From NCBI GenBank assembly GCA_018296165.2, contig JACKQL020000146.1, forward strand, positions 1 to 64,000: DNA of 64,000 nt. The letters run 5' to 3'. A model generated the notes under the pieces. It saw only the letters and a list, made by a program, of their open reading frames with translations, searched no databases and was not told the origin of the DNA. This document shows, piece by piece, positions 10,411-22,562 of this stretch. The position numbers and the translations under genes were made by a program. Numbering within the stretch: position 1 is the first letter of the stretch; each line of letters begins with the position of its first letter. This DNA is from Termitomyces sp. T153. Its lineage: Eukaryota > Basidiomycota > Agaricomycetes > Agaricales > Lyophyllaceae.

Positions 10411-10577
10411 AATGCACTGCACCGAGCAGTGGGGATCCTTAGACTTGTTCTCTTTAGATTCTGCTCTGCTAGGTGATTAGCTACTGATTGTATCATTGTC
10501 TACTCTGCTAATATACTTTGGATTCCCCTCTGCTAGCTGCGTGACTCTGCTCTGCTACTCTAGAGGTTGCCCTTACA
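10411..10577 (+). repeat. Truncated alpha LTR (3' 167 bp)
   Basis: Matches the last ~167 bp of the alpha LTR (AATGCACTGCACCGAGCAG... to CTTACA) but is more diverged than the other copies. The 5' part is missing at the junction with flank A. Confidence 0.9.
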
Positions 10578-11157
10578 GCCTGCACAACTCATAGGGCCTT
10601 TAGGATGATATGCACCACCCCCAGCCCAAAGCTCAGTCTTAAAGAACACCTTGTGGCACTGGACCCAACCCTGCTGACCACTCTGAGGCCCTGCCTCAAG
10701 GACTCCTGGATGGGCCTGCCACTGCTGCAGAAAACTCTCTCCAGAATCAAATCAGTAATGCATCAAATAACAAAATCAGCATACTTATGACTATAGTACA
10801 TCAAGTCTACCTTCCTCCAGTCCTGACAACAATTGAATCCTTCTTGGTGCCCCTTGTATTTCTCCTACACTTCAACACAGTTGTTGTCTAATGGTGGAGG
10901 AGTTGGGGATGATAATAATGCTGATAACAAAGCTGAGGAGAACATTTGGGAAGGTTAGGAAAGCACTGGGGTACATGTTAACCCTTTTAATTGATCAGGA
11001 GCTTCCTGATGAATGGTGACCATGCTTTGACTTTATTTCTCATGCTGCCACTGCTTGCTACAGATTGATCAATATTGCTCCAACTTTGATTCCCATACTT
11101 CCTGATTCCCAACTCATGCCCCATGCCTCAAGGGTCTTGACACTGAAGGGGGAGTAA
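10578..11157 (+). mobile_element. 3' internal end of a beta-family LTR element (polypurine tract)
   Basis: No domain is recognisable, but the segment ends in GAAGGGGGAGTAA directly before the beta LTR, which is what a polypurine tract looks like. It is therefore most likely the last internal bases of a beta retrotransposon whose coding part is lost. The short open frame 10605-10790 is not recognised. Confidence 0.45.
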
Positions 11158-12234
11158 TGTCACAATCCACTCTCAAACCTCCAGACCTCTCCCCAAGCAA
11201 CTCCACTCCTTTAGAGTCCCCACCAACATCCCCTCAACTCACCCTAACCTTTGTTCACCCACAGCACCCACCTTGGCTGACTCTGATGCTTCTCTGGCAA
11301 GCCCCAATGGCCCCCTGGCAAACTCCATCACATTCCCATTCCCTTACAAGCCTCCAGCTATCTCTGATGCTTCTTAGGAACTCTGGCACAGACTGTGGAC
11401 CCCTACCAATGTGTCATCACAGCCCTGCCCAACCACTCTAGAATATCCCATCAACCATGGTGTGGCCTGTGCTTCCATCAGTTCCCTCAGTTTCCATCAG
11501 TATATCACTGCAGCCTGCCAACTGATTGGAACCAACACCCAGACCCCATGTGGCTCTGGCAAGCCCCACTGCCAGATCCACTAACTCTGGAAGAGCTCCA
11601 GTAGTCAGTATATAAGCCATAGAGTAATATCTGTCATAGTGGTCTTGATATTGCTGATAATCCTCTATTACACTTGTGTTTGTTATGTTTCCTGGCTTCA
11701 TCTCTATTTTTTGTCTCTAGTCTCACATCTCATTTAATCTATTTCATTCTCATCTCAACTCCAGCTTGTCTTGTCTGCTCAGTTTACTTTATTGTTGCCT
11801 GAATCCCTTTCAACTCTAGCTCTGTTATAAGCTCTGTGCATATCTCTGTTCATACATTTATAGCCCCATACATTCATAATTAACCCTGGAGCTTGCCCTA
11901 CACTCAGCCCCAGAACCCATTAACACTAATTGATCCCCCATCAATCTCTGGCCCCACTCCCATCACTTATGTAGCCTCTGCTTGCCCCACACACTCAGTA
12001 TTCACCTCTGAACTTGTTCCTGATGGACCTCAAAGCCCAACTCCCCTTATATCTTGTCTGAGACTTCTCCAGACCACCCTGAACTTGCTTGGAACCACTT
12101 CCCTTAGCTTACCCCCTCAAGTATCTGAAGTCTGGACCACTCCAGAATGCAAGGTTATAAGTGCAGGATGTTGCATCTGCCTAGTAAGGACTTGCTCAGT
12201 TAAGCTGAGCACCCATAGTCAGCAGAACCTGACA
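11158..12234 (+). repeat. Beta-family LTR (~1077 bp)
   Basis: TGTCACAATCC...ACCTGACA, preceded by a polypurine tract. Inside it are GTATATAAGCC (about 11610, TATA-like) and a T/C-rich downstream part. Matching copies are the solo LTR 34745-35742 (minus) and the pieces at 46021-47128 and 47180-47430. Its CpG sites have largely decayed compared with 34745-35742. Confidence 0.8.
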
Positions 12235-12254
12235 CCAAGGGTTTATGACAGAAG

Positions 12255-12620
12255 TTGACCATGATATCAAACTCAAAGCCTCTGTTGACTGGAACAAATA
12301 CTGAAATTCCCAATTATGAGTCTATCCCTGTCACCATGATCATTGCACCACTCAACCAAGCTGAACACACACTACTTGTATCATTAACAGAGAAACCTTT
12401 CTATGTCAACTCAGGCACCACTGTCCATATATCACCATGCATGTCAGATTTTGTTACTCTCCAGGCCATCCACCCTCAACCCATCAAAGGAGTTGGAGGC
12501 ACCACAATAGCTACCATAGGCATCAAAAAGATATGCCTACACATTCAAGGCAAGGTTGGCTGTGCACTTGATATCCATCAGCACTCTGGCCACATTCATG
12601 CATACTTCCATCACCTTTGA
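12255..12620 (+). pseudogene. Copia protease region
   Basis: FYVNSGTTVHISPCMSDF corresponds to the copia WILDSGATxHM protease signature with the catalytic Asp replaced by Asn. GVGGTTIATIGIKKI follows, as in copia proteases. The frame ends at 12620, just before the GAG-pre-integrase region. The D-to-N change fits CpG-to-CpA decay. Confidence 0.75.
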
Positions 12621-13076
12621 TGAGAAGGGCATAACCATCTTGGACAGCAATAGCAGCACTCTTCTTGCTCATTCCTGGAAGATGCCTCTACACACTCAAT
12701 CTTCAAAATGCACTTGCTGAACATGTTCTATCTACTCAACATCCAATCAACCTTGATACCTGACACTGGTGCTTGAGACATGCAAGAAACCAGGTCATCA
12801 TGACCATAGCACATACAGGCCTGCTCCCAGGTATATGTTCTGCTTCTTTGCTTGCACAACCAAAATGTGACCTTTGCATTCTTGGGATACAGACAAAGTC
12901 AACAGTTCCTAAAGTGTGAGAGGAGGGATGGAGAGCAAAAGATAAACTGGGCATAGTTTGGATAGACCTAGCTGGTCCCATGAGTCTACAGTCACATACT
13001 GGCAATGAATATATGATGGATATTGTGGACAATTACACAAATATGGCCTGGTCAATTCCACTCAAGTTGAAAGGAG

Positions 13077-13568
13077 ATGCATTGTCAGCACTTAAAACCT
13101 GGGAATGAGCTTGAGAACCCAAAACTGGCAAGAAGATTGGGGTTTATTGTACAGGACACAATGGTGAGCTTAAAAGCAATGAAATGGAAAGATGGCTTGC
13201 TTCCACAGAGTGTGCATCATGAGTTTGGGGCCTCTTACACTTCTGAACACATGAAGCAAGTCAAAAGAATGCATAGAACACTGCAAGGGAAGGCTAGAAC
13301 AATGTGCTTGGCAGCTACATGCCCGGATGTGCTATGGGATGAGTTTGACTTACCTGCAGCACACCTACATACCAAAACTCCAACTAAATCACTTAATGGC
13401 AAAACATCCTTCCAACTGTGGCATGGATGGCTCCCCAACTATTCCTACATGCAAGAAATTAGTTGTAAAGCATTTGTCCTCATCTTGAATCAGCACAACC
13501 CTAAACTGAATGGGCAAGGAATTGAATGCATTCTCACTGGATATGGTCAGAATTCAAAGGCTTACTGA
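13077..13568 (+). pseudogene. Copia integrase, C-terminal part
   Basis: The 163-codon segment contains MHRTLQGKARTMCLAA, DVLWDEFDLPAAHLHTKTPT and TSFQLWHGWLPNYSYM, which match the end of the copia integrase core (ExxNRTLxxxxRxML, WxEA, TPxExW). The zinc finger and first catalytic Asp lie upstream (about 12760-13060) in broken frames. A linker (13586-13966) with an HPISTN-like stretch leads to RT. Confidence 0.8.
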
Positions 13569-14219
13569 TGCTATGACCCTAGGACTTGAAAAGTCTACAA
13601 ATCCTACCATGTAAGATTCCTGGAGTGTCATATGGGCATCCCATCTCTACTAATCATGAAGGACCAAACACAAAACTCATTCAGGAGGAGCTTACCTCCA
13701 TTAATCAGATCAAGGTTTCCTCCAAAAGCACCCCACTTGCTGCCAATGACAATAAAGATGACTGCAAACCACCAATAGTGCCAAATCCACTGTGGCCAGA
13801 TATACCAGCTGATCCACATAAAGACAAACCACAAGAAGTAATTGCCAAAATTGCACCACAACAATCCAATTATGTTCCCGTCTCAACAGCTCAAAGCAAC
13901 CCCAACAATCTGCCACTGACCAGATTAGAATGTGCAGTACAAGGATCATGCAAGGTAGGTGAGTGAGTCAGGATGACTAGAGCTGAGAAGAAGCTGGACA
14001 ACACCAGAACAATGGTGATGCACCCATCCAATAGCACAGCTGTAACTCAAAACAATGGAATTGCCCCACATCAGACTGACCAAAATTGAACCTTGAGAAA
14101 TGAAACTGTACCTGATCTTGCAAACATTGCATCAATACAAGACAGAAAGCAACTACACATTGTGGAAGAGCTCAAAAATCCCATCTCCCAAGACTTAGAA
14201 GATGAACCATGCACCTGGA

Positions 14220-15000
14220 AGGAAGCATAGCATTCACCAGACACCAAGAAATAGGAAGAAGCATATGAGGAGGAGCTGAAGTTGCTTAAAGACATGGGTG
14301 TGTGGAAGCTAATTTCCAGAGAGGAAGTATTGATTGGGTACAGAATTCAAAAGGGTTGGCCCATGTTCAAGATCAAGCAAGACAAACATGGGAGAGCTGT
14401 TAGATTTGAGGTATGACTTGTGTTCAAAGAATACAAACAAATCTATGGACAAGACTACACCAAGACAACCTCACCAACTGCACGCATGGAATTGTAGAGA
14501 ATACTGCTCCACCTGGCTGCAGCATAAGGGTGGGATGCCACACAGATCAATATAAAGACAGCATTTTTATATGGCCTGCTTCCAGAAGACAAGGTACAAT
14601 ATATGGAGCAACCTGAAGGTTTTGAAGAACCAGAAAGGGAGAGCTGAGTTTGTTGCCCTGCAGAGAGGACTCTACAGGATGAAACAGGCAGATTGTATCT
14701 GGAACAATACTCTCAATGATAAGATGGTTGCTTAGGGTTTACACACATCCCATCTGAATCATGCATCTACTATTGCAAGGCAAATGCAGGCATCACCATT
14801 GCAGCTGTACATGTTGATGACTTCCTTTCCATTGCTAGTAGCAAGAGCAAGACTGATTGCTTCAAAGATACCATATGGACAATCTCTGACCTGGGCCTAC
14901 CAAGATTTGTTATAGGTATTGCTGTCTAGTGGGACTGCAACAAGGCATCAGTGCTTCTATCCCAGACCACATTGATTGACAAAATTATACACCAGTTTGG
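14220..15000 (+). pseudogene. Copia reverse transcriptase
   Basis: Readable across frames: EEAYEEELKLLKDMGVWKLI (about 14255), LVFKEYKQIYGQDYTKT (about 14420), INIKTAFLYGLLPEDKVQY (about 14545), GLYRMKQADCIWN and AAVHVDDFLSIAS (about 14805). The VDD active-site pair is intact here, but the frame is interrupted several times. RT copies the element RNA into cDNA. Confidence 0.85.
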
Positions 15001-15019
15001 ATAGAAGGACACAGCACCC

Positions 15020-15829
15020 TTGTCACTTCCAATGGAGCTGGGCCTTAAACCATGCAAGGTGGACCAATCTACCCTATCAACAGAAGAACAACTCACTCTG
15101 CATTGCACACCCTATTGCTCACTTGTCAGATGCCTGCTATACTTGGCCATCTCTACCAGACCAGACATTGCATATGCTGTTCAGCAACTTATGCAGTATG
15201 TTGACACATATGCCACAATACACTGGAACACAGCTATACATCTAGTGAGGTACATCAAAGGAACTTGCAACCTCAGACTCATGCTAGGCAGCAAGACTAA
15301 CCCAGTCAGTCTCACTGGCTTCACTGACTCAGATTGGGCAAACTGCCTTGACATGTGGCAAAGTATTGGCAGATATGCATGGAGCTTGGGTTCTGATTTA
15401 ATTTCTTGCACCACCAGAAAGCAGAAGACAGTAGTGGCATCCTTCTGTGAGGTGGAATATATGGTGGCATTTGAGAGCACCCAAGAATGTCTATGGCTGT
15501 GAGCTTTACTAAAGGGCATAGGCTATGACATCACCAGTAATCCCAACTCCATACTCTGCAATAACAATGCAGCAATCAAACTCTCCAAAGACCCAACCCT
15601 TCACTTGAAAGTAAAATATGTTGACATCAAATATCATTTTCTCTGGGAATGGGCACAGGCAGGTGAGATCTGTATTCAGTACATCAACATGAAGTACAAC
15701 ATCACCAACCTTTTCACCAAGGCATTACCAGCTCCTCAGTTTAAACACCTTTGTGCCCTACTTGGTCTACAGGGCAACACAATTCCATGCAAGGAGGAGA
15801 TGGCGAGCTTTTTTTGTGAAGAGTGTTGA
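15020..15829 (+). pseudogene. Copia RNase H and Pol C-terminus
   Basis: Segment 15020-15502 carries YCSLVRCLLYLAISTRPDIA, IHLVRYIKGTCNLRLM, GFTDSDWANCLDMWQSI and EVEYMVAFESTQECLWL. Segment 15605-15829 carries VKYVDIKYHFLWEWAQAGEI and ITNLFTKALPAPQFKHL, the conserved end of copia Pol. A TGA at 15500 separates the two. Confidence 0.85.
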
Positions 15830-16650
15830 AACCCTGGACAGTGCACTGTCAACCTCACATCAGGGCCACCCCATGGCACAATGAGCACATACCATTTTCC
15901 CTTTCACAATAGATGACAATGCTCCCATGGTTACCTAAACTCATATAAATATTGGTACTTAGCATACAACACCCTCAGTCACTTATATAAAACTGAGGGT
16001 GAGTAGTCATTACCTTGCATCACAGAAATCACCTAAATGACCAACTAGCACTAGATTATATATTCACTTATGTGTAAGCGGACAACCCTTCTGTGGGGAG
16101 TCCAACCCTATTTTGGGCTTAGCCACATGATACATTACCAGACTGGCTGCCTGACAACCTCTATTCCCCTTTTGTCTTGTACTAGTCAGCCCTTCATAGT
16201 CATCAGACCCTATTTCTCCTTTTGACATATTGATAGTCATTACTGCTTAGCATACTCAGGCCACTTACCACATATAGTATTAGTCATAGCATAGCCAGAG
16301 ATGTAGTATATAAGCTGGTTGCAAGGATAGAATATCCTTTGACCAATCAATAGCAGTGTTCCCCAGGTCTATCCAGTGAACCAATTGTGAGAACCCCAGT
16401 GTCACTGCCTTGCTTGGCTCACTGCACTTGCCCCTTGCCTGCCTCTTAGCCAGTGTTTTGCTCCTTCAACACTCACTCATTGCCTGTGCTAGCTTGCTCT
16501 TGTTGGGTTTACCTGCAGAGTGTTTGTTCCCCTCACATTATGTCTATCATACAGGTACAATAGACTACTATAGTCACTTATACAAGACTCAGGATTATAT
16601 ATTCACTTACATCTATCATACAGTGTGATTGCTCTGTCAGGATTCTAACA
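15824..16650 (+). repeat. Putative 3' LTR of the copia element
   Basis: Begins TGTTGAAACC a few bases after the Pol end and a purine-rich stretch (AAGGAGGAGATGG, 15791-15803), and ends ATTCTAACA at 16650. TATA-like sequences (TATAAATATT, TATATAAAACTG, ATATAAGCTGG) lie inside. No second copy is in the window, so the ends are inferred from the TG/CA rule. Confidence 0.55.
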
Positions 16651-17879
16651 TGTATGGTTCCAGTTTCAGTGTCATATGTATGACTTGAATAAGCTAAAGA
16701 TTTGACTTACCTCTCTCACCCAAGCAGGCACATTATAGCCCTTGGCAGGTAGTAAAGCATTCATTGAAAGTTACAGGAACTTTCATTACCAGAAAGTTTT
16801 CCATAGATCGGTGTGTATAAGAGGTCTGAGAGTGGGCAAACATGGTATACAGTGAGAAGCTGAGACTCATTGCCAGTTGATATCAAAAGTCTCCTAAGGG
16901 AGGTTATATAACATAAACTCAACATCGGAGCTTGGCAAAGAGCATCCATGATGCCTCAAGCCCTCAAGGTAGAAGGGGCAGGGTCTCACATGGTGTGTTT
17001 TGAATAGAACCACATGAACATTAGGCACACAATCAATATGTGGAATTTGGCTGACAGGTACCTTTCACAAGTCTCTGTGGGGGACATTTCCCTATGACAC
17101 CCATTGATGTAGAGGCACACAATTCATTATAGAAAATGTCTAATTGCTGTCTTTACAAGCGCATGTGATGTGTCACTTTTTTGTCATGACCACTGACATT
17201 GGTCTCACAGGCTGCTTTTCATGAACACTCTTTTTTCAATCTCTCATTGTTTAGGCTGGTACCTTTTCCAATTCGGATGTTACTACTTGACAGTAAGACC
17301 TTCATCCAGAATCCTTACGACGCCACACACCACATCAAGAATGAAGTTCAGCCCAAATCTCAGATAAACACCCATAATTATATCACGTTGCCTAAACATT
17401 GGTAGAAACTCTATTGGTAGAAAATATATTGGTAGAAGCTCCTATAAAACTTAGGTAGACCGTTACACGCTCTGAATGGCAATCGAAGAGATATCCGCAA
17501 AATACCGGACAAGTCTGCTCAGGATTTCACAATGTTGCCATATATAGGCAAGGTATACCCTATAAATAAAGTAAAGCACCCACCTAGCAGGGATACATAC
17601 GCATAACTAGCTGCCAAAGGTATTTAGACAATCACATATGCACATCACAAGGTACTAGGATATACCTAAATCGGGTCTATCACTCGAGTGCTCAGCCCAT
17701 CTTCGTTTCTGATAATCTCCAACATGTACCATATTGAGTCACGACCATATGTCACGCGTTCCCGATTTAGAGCCGAAAATCCAAGAAATTCTAGATTTTC
17801 GAGCTTCGCAGCAAAGAGCATACTCACTGTCTGCACACGTGCTTTGAAGGCCCGTGATGGGAGCCTCTGACAAACGGTT
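16651..17879. other. Transition from transposon DNA to the gene island
   Basis: 16651-17160 is CpG-poor and probably old repeat DNA; no coding signal is seen. From about 17200 CpG reappears. A short triplicate repeat with core attggtagaa lies at 17397-17437. The 3' untranslated region of the F-box gene must lie in the last few hundred bases. Confidence 0.6.
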
Positions 17880-19320
17880 TCAATCCACACCAAAGCAGGC
17901 CCTAATTCTACCGACATGCGAAGTTCTCTCAGTTGTAATAGGCTCGCGAGGGGGCATAAAAGGAGATTCTAAGGCTAAGGGATTATGAGATGTCTGATAG
18001 GAAGTGAAGTCAGAGCATACCAGCACGGAATCTGGTGACTCATTCCAATTGTGTTCGAAGGACGCCTGCTCAAGCTCGAGAAAATGAAGTTGAGGACACG
18101 CTCGAGCTATGTGCCAGAGTAATTCAGGCGAGGGGACTGATTTCAGGTGTAAAGTCAATCTGGACAGGTACAGGAGCTTAGAGGCAGCATTGATCCAGAG
18201 GTATGCATCATCATCAGACAGGGCGGAATAGTTGTACCGAGGTTCCCTTTTCAAATTACCTATAGAATGAATGTGTGGGTCTCGAAGTGCGACCACACGC
18301 AGGACTCTGAGACCACTAGGAAGTTGCTGAACACTTTGGTCACCAGGTTGAAGATTTGATAATGAGAGCGAAATCAGATTGGGAATGGATGTAGAGAGAG
18401 GTGGATGCGCATGATCATCTGGCGGGCAGAAGATGAATGAAGTTCGGGGCGTCTCCTCTGCTTTAAAGTCGCATGCGAGCGTTCGAAGCATCGGCATATG
18501 AGCGACCACGGCTGTGATAGGTCGAAAAAAGGAGTACGGTACGTGATCTACCAGACGAAATATAGAGAGGTTGGGCCATTCTGTCGATTCGAACATCTGG
18601 AAGTCAACGAGGTCACCTGATATCTCCAGTTTAGTCAACACCGGAGCGACGGTCTGGAGTATTTCGGCGACATTCTTTAGCTCCTCAAAACGATTATACT
18701 GTTTTAGCTCAAGCCGTTGAATCATAATCAAGGGACTGATGAGTATAAGGGAAGTTAGATGATACATTTGAGCAATCGGACGTGTCAAAGATGGTCCGTC
18801 AAAGCGGGATTGACGCAGGCTTAAGGTCTCCAAATGAGGCAATGCAGTCATGGTGAATAGGAACGGTAAAGTTGAAACACTGAGCAGATCAGGCGCATCG
18901 TCAATAAACTCCAGTCGAATATGATTCACGTTGGCCAGATTGGGTAGAGTAACACGAAGATCTGCAGGATGAAACAATTTGCGTGGCATTGTTTTGGGTT
19001 CATAGTCATAAACCGTGACCACTCTAGGACTACTTTCAGTCATCTGAAAACCAAGAGGAACGTAATTATTTATACCGTATGTAAGGCCAGACAGCTGAAG
19101 GCCAAACTCCGCCGGTATATGAACCGTTTTTCCAGTTGGAAGCCTCTCTGAATAATAGGGAACAGGCAATCACTCGCAGTCGCGAACAAGTCTCGGACAT
19201 GTGGATGATATCTTTGAATTCGTCGAGAGTCACGGTGGACCTGATAGGCTTCCGGACCCAAATCTCATTGTAGATGCGAAGGATGATTTCTGTGGGAAGC
19301 GAAGTGAAGGCAAAAGGCAT
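17880..19320 (-). CDS. F-box protein with leucine-rich C-terminal region
   Basis: F-box proteins are substrate adaptors of SCF ubiquitin ligases. Two exons join as complement(19023..17880, 19320..19076), giving 462 aa. The 52-nt intron 19075-19024 (GTATAA...CCTAG) is inferred because it restores the frame between two overlapping open frames and runs R-VVTVYDYEPKTM across the join. The ATG at 19320 gives MPFAFTSLPTEIILRIYNEI, with the F-box at residues ~4-45 (LPTEI, then TCSRLRVIACSLLFREA). The rest is Leu-rich with irregular repeats (LETLSLRQSRFD, LTKLEISG, LISLSLSNLQ, LSRLTLHLKSV), typical of basidiomycete F-box families. The substrate cannot be predicted. Alternatives: a frameshifted pseudogene, or additional upstream exons from the open frame at 19230-19652. 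Confidence 0.75.
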
Positions 19321-19652
19321 CGGAGACGTTGAGTATTTTTCACAATTGTTGTGAAGGGAGAGTTGGGTGAGAGGTTCAACACAAACCAACCAATTCGGCT
19401 CACAAGACCGCGGGCAAGAATTTCTTCAAAATGGGAGCGCAGATGACTCGAATCGATCGGATCAGTCCCGGAAACTGATGAAAATGAAAGTTGAACGTTG
19501 AACTCGGAGCCACCATCCCATCCAGCATCGCCCCAGGACACAGACGTTTGTTTGGTCTCTGCTACTTTAGTTTCCATCCAGAAAAATGCTTCAGCTCGAA
19601 GAAGGTAGGAAAGGACATCATGTTTCCAAGCCTGGCCACGGCATGATGCAAC
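19230..19652 (-). CDS. Possible exon of an unrecognised protein
   Basis: A 140-codon stop-free frame upstream of, and overlapping, the F-box start reads like real protein: WKHDVLSYLLRAEAFFWMET, VSWGDAGWDGGSEFNVQLSF, then DSSHLRSHFEEILARGLVSRI. It begins at a potential acceptor (AAGCTAG at about 19653) and is CpG-rich. A second open frame lies further upstream at 19666-19938. It could be an exon spliced to the F-box gene or the remnant of a neighbour. The 17 bases at 19414-19430, inside FEEILA, recur at the very start of the window. Confidence 0.35.
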   Translation of the reverse strand, partial: VASCRGQAWKHDVLSYLLRAEAFFWMETKVAETKQTSVSWGDAGWDGGSEFNVQLSFSSVSGTDPIDSSHLRSHFEEILARGLVSRIGWFVLNLSPNSPFTTIVKNTQRLRCLLPSLRFPQKSSFASTMRFGSGSLSGPP

Positions 19653-20428
19653 CTAGCTTGAGCACCTAGTTCTTGATTGTTTGCAGTCTCTGACTGATTC
19701 TCTCAAAAGTGGAGATCTGAGATGCGTATATGCGTGATGATGACCTGTATGCCTCTGAAAACGCTAGAGCAGAGGCAGGATGATGAAAACAGCCGTCGTC
19801 AAAGGTTCTAAACTTCTTAGGCAATAGCGAGGCGAGGCCGAGTCTCTTCCTCGGCGTCTGCCGTGGAGGAGAACAAACTGGCTTTTCAAACTGGAATCTT
19901 GCGCTTATCCCCTCCGAGCTCGTCATACTACGATCCAAACCTCAAGTGCCAACCACAGATAATTCTACCGCCTCATCTTTTCGCGTTTGACGTCTTAAAT
20001 ACCTCCTAAGCGCTCACTACTACTGACCAAAACAACTCCTGCAACTACGCCATCTACTTGTCTTGCTCCGCAGTCCATTTAATCGTTCACGCTGCTTCCT
20101 TGTCATGCTGTTGATCGACCTATTTTTAGCCTGTTCTCGAATCGTTTCTGAGTCATGTGCCTATCTCTGTCTTCTATTGAGGCAATGAGAACCTATGCGT
20201 TCGTATCGCCGACCTATTATCATAGTAATTGTCACATACGTCACTCAATTACTCCAACAATCTCATAGATGACTCCGGAGCTGTGAACGCTGTGAGGTCT
20301 CTGTTTCAGAACTGTCATGCCACAGCACTCTAGTCTTCACACGCATGATCTTTCATCATTCAATGCCATGCTGATCTGTGCGAAAACAATTGCGCGACAC
20401 ATCACACGATTTGTCCTGACATGCAGCG

Positions 20429-20436
20429 TATAAAAT
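20429..20436 (+). promoter_or_regulatory. TATA box of the PEBP gene
   Basis: TATAAAAT lies 41 bp upstream of the ATG at 20477, in an otherwise open 500-bp intergenic stretch (about 19940-20476) in which I see no other gene. Confidence 0.6.
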
Positions 20437-20476
20437 AGGCGAGGGGCCAACCCATTCTCAGACTATCAAACCTCTC

Positions 20477-21321
20477 ATGATTCCCTCACTGAGCTTTGTT
20501 CTTCTGTCTTTGGCCGGACTGGCTGTGAGCCAGGACCACAGTCTATCTGCTGTCAAAGCCGCCTTCGATGCTGCCTCAGTAAGCATTCGCGTCACCCCGT
20601 CAACCGATGACCAGGTAATCAACCATACACCAGATTCCGCAAGATCTATTCATCAACTTCAACCCAACGGCGCTCCTCGAAGTTACCTTCCCCGAGCCAA
20701 CGGGCAACTCGATCACCCTAAGCGCAGGCGTTCAGCTGCCCAGGAACGGTACGTTATTTTCTGTACATATGTAGAAAAAATATAGCTTGGCGCTCACTGG
20801 TACGCAAACGCAAATACAGCTACCGCCGGCCCACCGACCTTCGGTGCCATCGGCGACATCGGGAATGGGCCCTTCGTCATCGCGACCGTCGATCCTGACG
20901 CGCCAACGCCACAAGACCCCACAGAAGCCCAGATCCGGCACTTCCTAGGGCCCAACTACTTCACACAAAGCCTTCAGAACGGCCAAGGCCACGTGGAGGC
21001 TCTCGTGAACAGGACGCCCGCACTTTCTGAATTCAGGCAGCCGACGCCTCCTGCAGGGTCCGATGCGCATCGGTACGCCTTTCGCTCTCTCTCTTTCTAC
21101 CCTTTGCGAGTGCACACACGCTTATCATTGTTTTGTTCTTGGGGTATAGGTACATCTTTTTGTTGTTCAACCAGCCTGATATGTTCAATGCTCAGAGGCT
21201 GGTTACTTCCACCACGCCTATTGACTTGTTCAACATCAGCGCGTTCGCGGCTGCTACCGGACTTGGAGACCCGATTGCTGGGACTTTTATGCGCGTCGCT
21301 CCGGACCCGACGACGGCTTGA
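20477..21321 (+). CDS. Secreted PEBP-family protein (phosphatidylethanolamine-binding-like)
   Basis: PEBP-fold proteins bind anionic ligands or inhibit proteases and kinases. Four exons, join(20477..20578, 20634..20748, 20820..21072, 21150..21321), give 213 aa; introns are 55, 71 and 77 nt with GTAAGC, GTACGT and GTACGC donors. A signal peptide (MIPSLSFVLLSLAGLAVSQ) precedes FDAASIPQDLFINFNPTALL. The family core is clear: VTFPEP, then FVIATVDPDAPTPQDP (DPDAP ligand-site motif, about residue 94), QIRHFLGPNY, and PPAGSDAHRYIFLLFNQP (GxHRYxFLLFxQP). The end is intact (FAAATGLGDPIAG, FMRVAPDPTTA). Full length for fungal secreted PEBPs. A TATA box is 41 bp upstream. The ligand is unknown. Confidence 0.92.
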
Positions 21322-21805
21322 TTTCCTTTGTAGAACACCAAAGAAAGAGATTGAACACGGACTTTAAATGGCCCGGGTGTGTTTCTTCACACTACCAGTT
21401 GCCAAGGTTCTCACAGAAGTGGCGATGTTGCAAAATGGCGGAAATGATTTTTATTATAGAGCCTGAATGCTCAGAAATGTTTCCTCAGCGTGAATTTCTG
21501 AGCTGGTTCAGATGTAAATTTATCTTTCAACCACACGCGTACAGCATCATTTTTTGTGCATGCCCTCTCCTCAAAACGGAGAATTTCTCAACAGATCAGG
21601 CATCGAGGCTCCTGATTCCACAGCTGGTTCACGGAGCTCTATGAGTCGCTGTTTCAAGCTTGCGAGCGTCCTTCAAGTCAACTTGAAATTCATTCTGTAA
21701 GAGTTATCCTAATGAGGGGGGCTTTGATCTGATAATAAGAACACAAGTGGTTATCATGTTCCTTCCATATTCAATTTCAATCGTGTCAGTCATCAGAAAG
21801 TTAAC
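21322..21805. other. Convergent intergenic region
   Basis: 484 bp between the 3' end of the PEBP gene (plus) and the 3' end of the 232-aa gene (minus); it must hold both terminator/poly(A) regions. No coding signal is seen. Confidence 0.6.
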
Positions 21806-22562
21806 TCAAGCATCGACTTTCAACCAGTCGTCGTCATCCTTAACGCTAAACTGCTGTAAGAGGCTATTCCCAGCCTCTCTAGGGATTACAATGAAGGGAT
21901 CGGCGTTGTCCGCTTCAGCGTCACGATCAATCATGGTGAACTCTGCGTCGTTGTCGAAAGACAGAACATCTAAGTATGAGGGTTCATGAGCTGGCTGTCT
22001 AGGTGGGTATATTATAGACAGGTATACCGACGATGTCGAACGCAGGCTCGATGGTGTCCGACGCAAGTTGCGCGGGGCGGAGAATAGAGCTAGTGGGCGC
22101 GGCAGGCTCCTTTCCGTCTTTTATCTGAGATTCCAATGCCCAAGACCTCCATTGCTCCTCCACCTCCCTCTGTAGCTTCTCCACAGCCGCGTATGTGTGG
22201 TTCGGGGGGCAGGCTTTGATGTCTGGAGCGTGAGTGAAGGGAAGCGAACTCGAGTCGACTAGCTCGTCAGACAGTGTGACAAGGTTTCGTTTGGGAGCAC
22301 TAAAGTCCACTTTGATGGCGCTTATTCTCTTAATGATTTCGCCGGAGGTGATGTCGATGGTACCAGTGGTACCAGTGGTGGCAGTAATCGCAAGCTCTTT
22401 GGGACGACGAGTAAGCGTTTCTTCCTTATACTCGGCAGTCTTAACTGAGGGTGCTCTTGCATGTTTATCTTTTACTAGAGTACCCGGGTATTGTCCACAG
22501 AAGATAGGACCGAGAGAGGAGCGCGAGGCGGGGCGACGAGAAGAGCGCGAGTAGGGGAACAT
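21806..22562 (-). CDS. Unrecognised 232-aa protein, two exons
   Basis: Exons complement(21969..21806, 22562..22028) with a 58-nt intron (GTATAC...CTTAG) keep one frame across the join EPAFDIV-DVLSFDNDAEF. The ATG at 22562 is the first Met before a basic Ser/Arg-rich N-terminus (MFPYSRSSRRPASRSSLGPI). A Thr/Gly stretch (ITATTGTTGTIDITSGEIIK), a conserved-looking middle (ISAIKVDFSAPKRNLVTLSD), a short helix with Trp (LQREVEEQWRSWALESQI) and an acidic end (FSVKDDDDWLKVDA) follow. No signal peptide or membrane segment is seen. I do not recognise the family; the frame conservation over the intron argues it is a real gene. Confidence 0.6.

Larger units (their letters stand above)
12235..16650 (+). 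mobile_element. Ty1/copia retrotransposon, 5'-truncated
   Basis: The domain order protease, integrase, RT, RNase H on one strand is the copia order. The element lacks its 5' LTR and most of gag; it abuts the beta LTR at 12234. A putative 3' LTR occupies 15824-16650. Numerous stops and frameshifts; CpG-poor. Confidence 0.85.
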
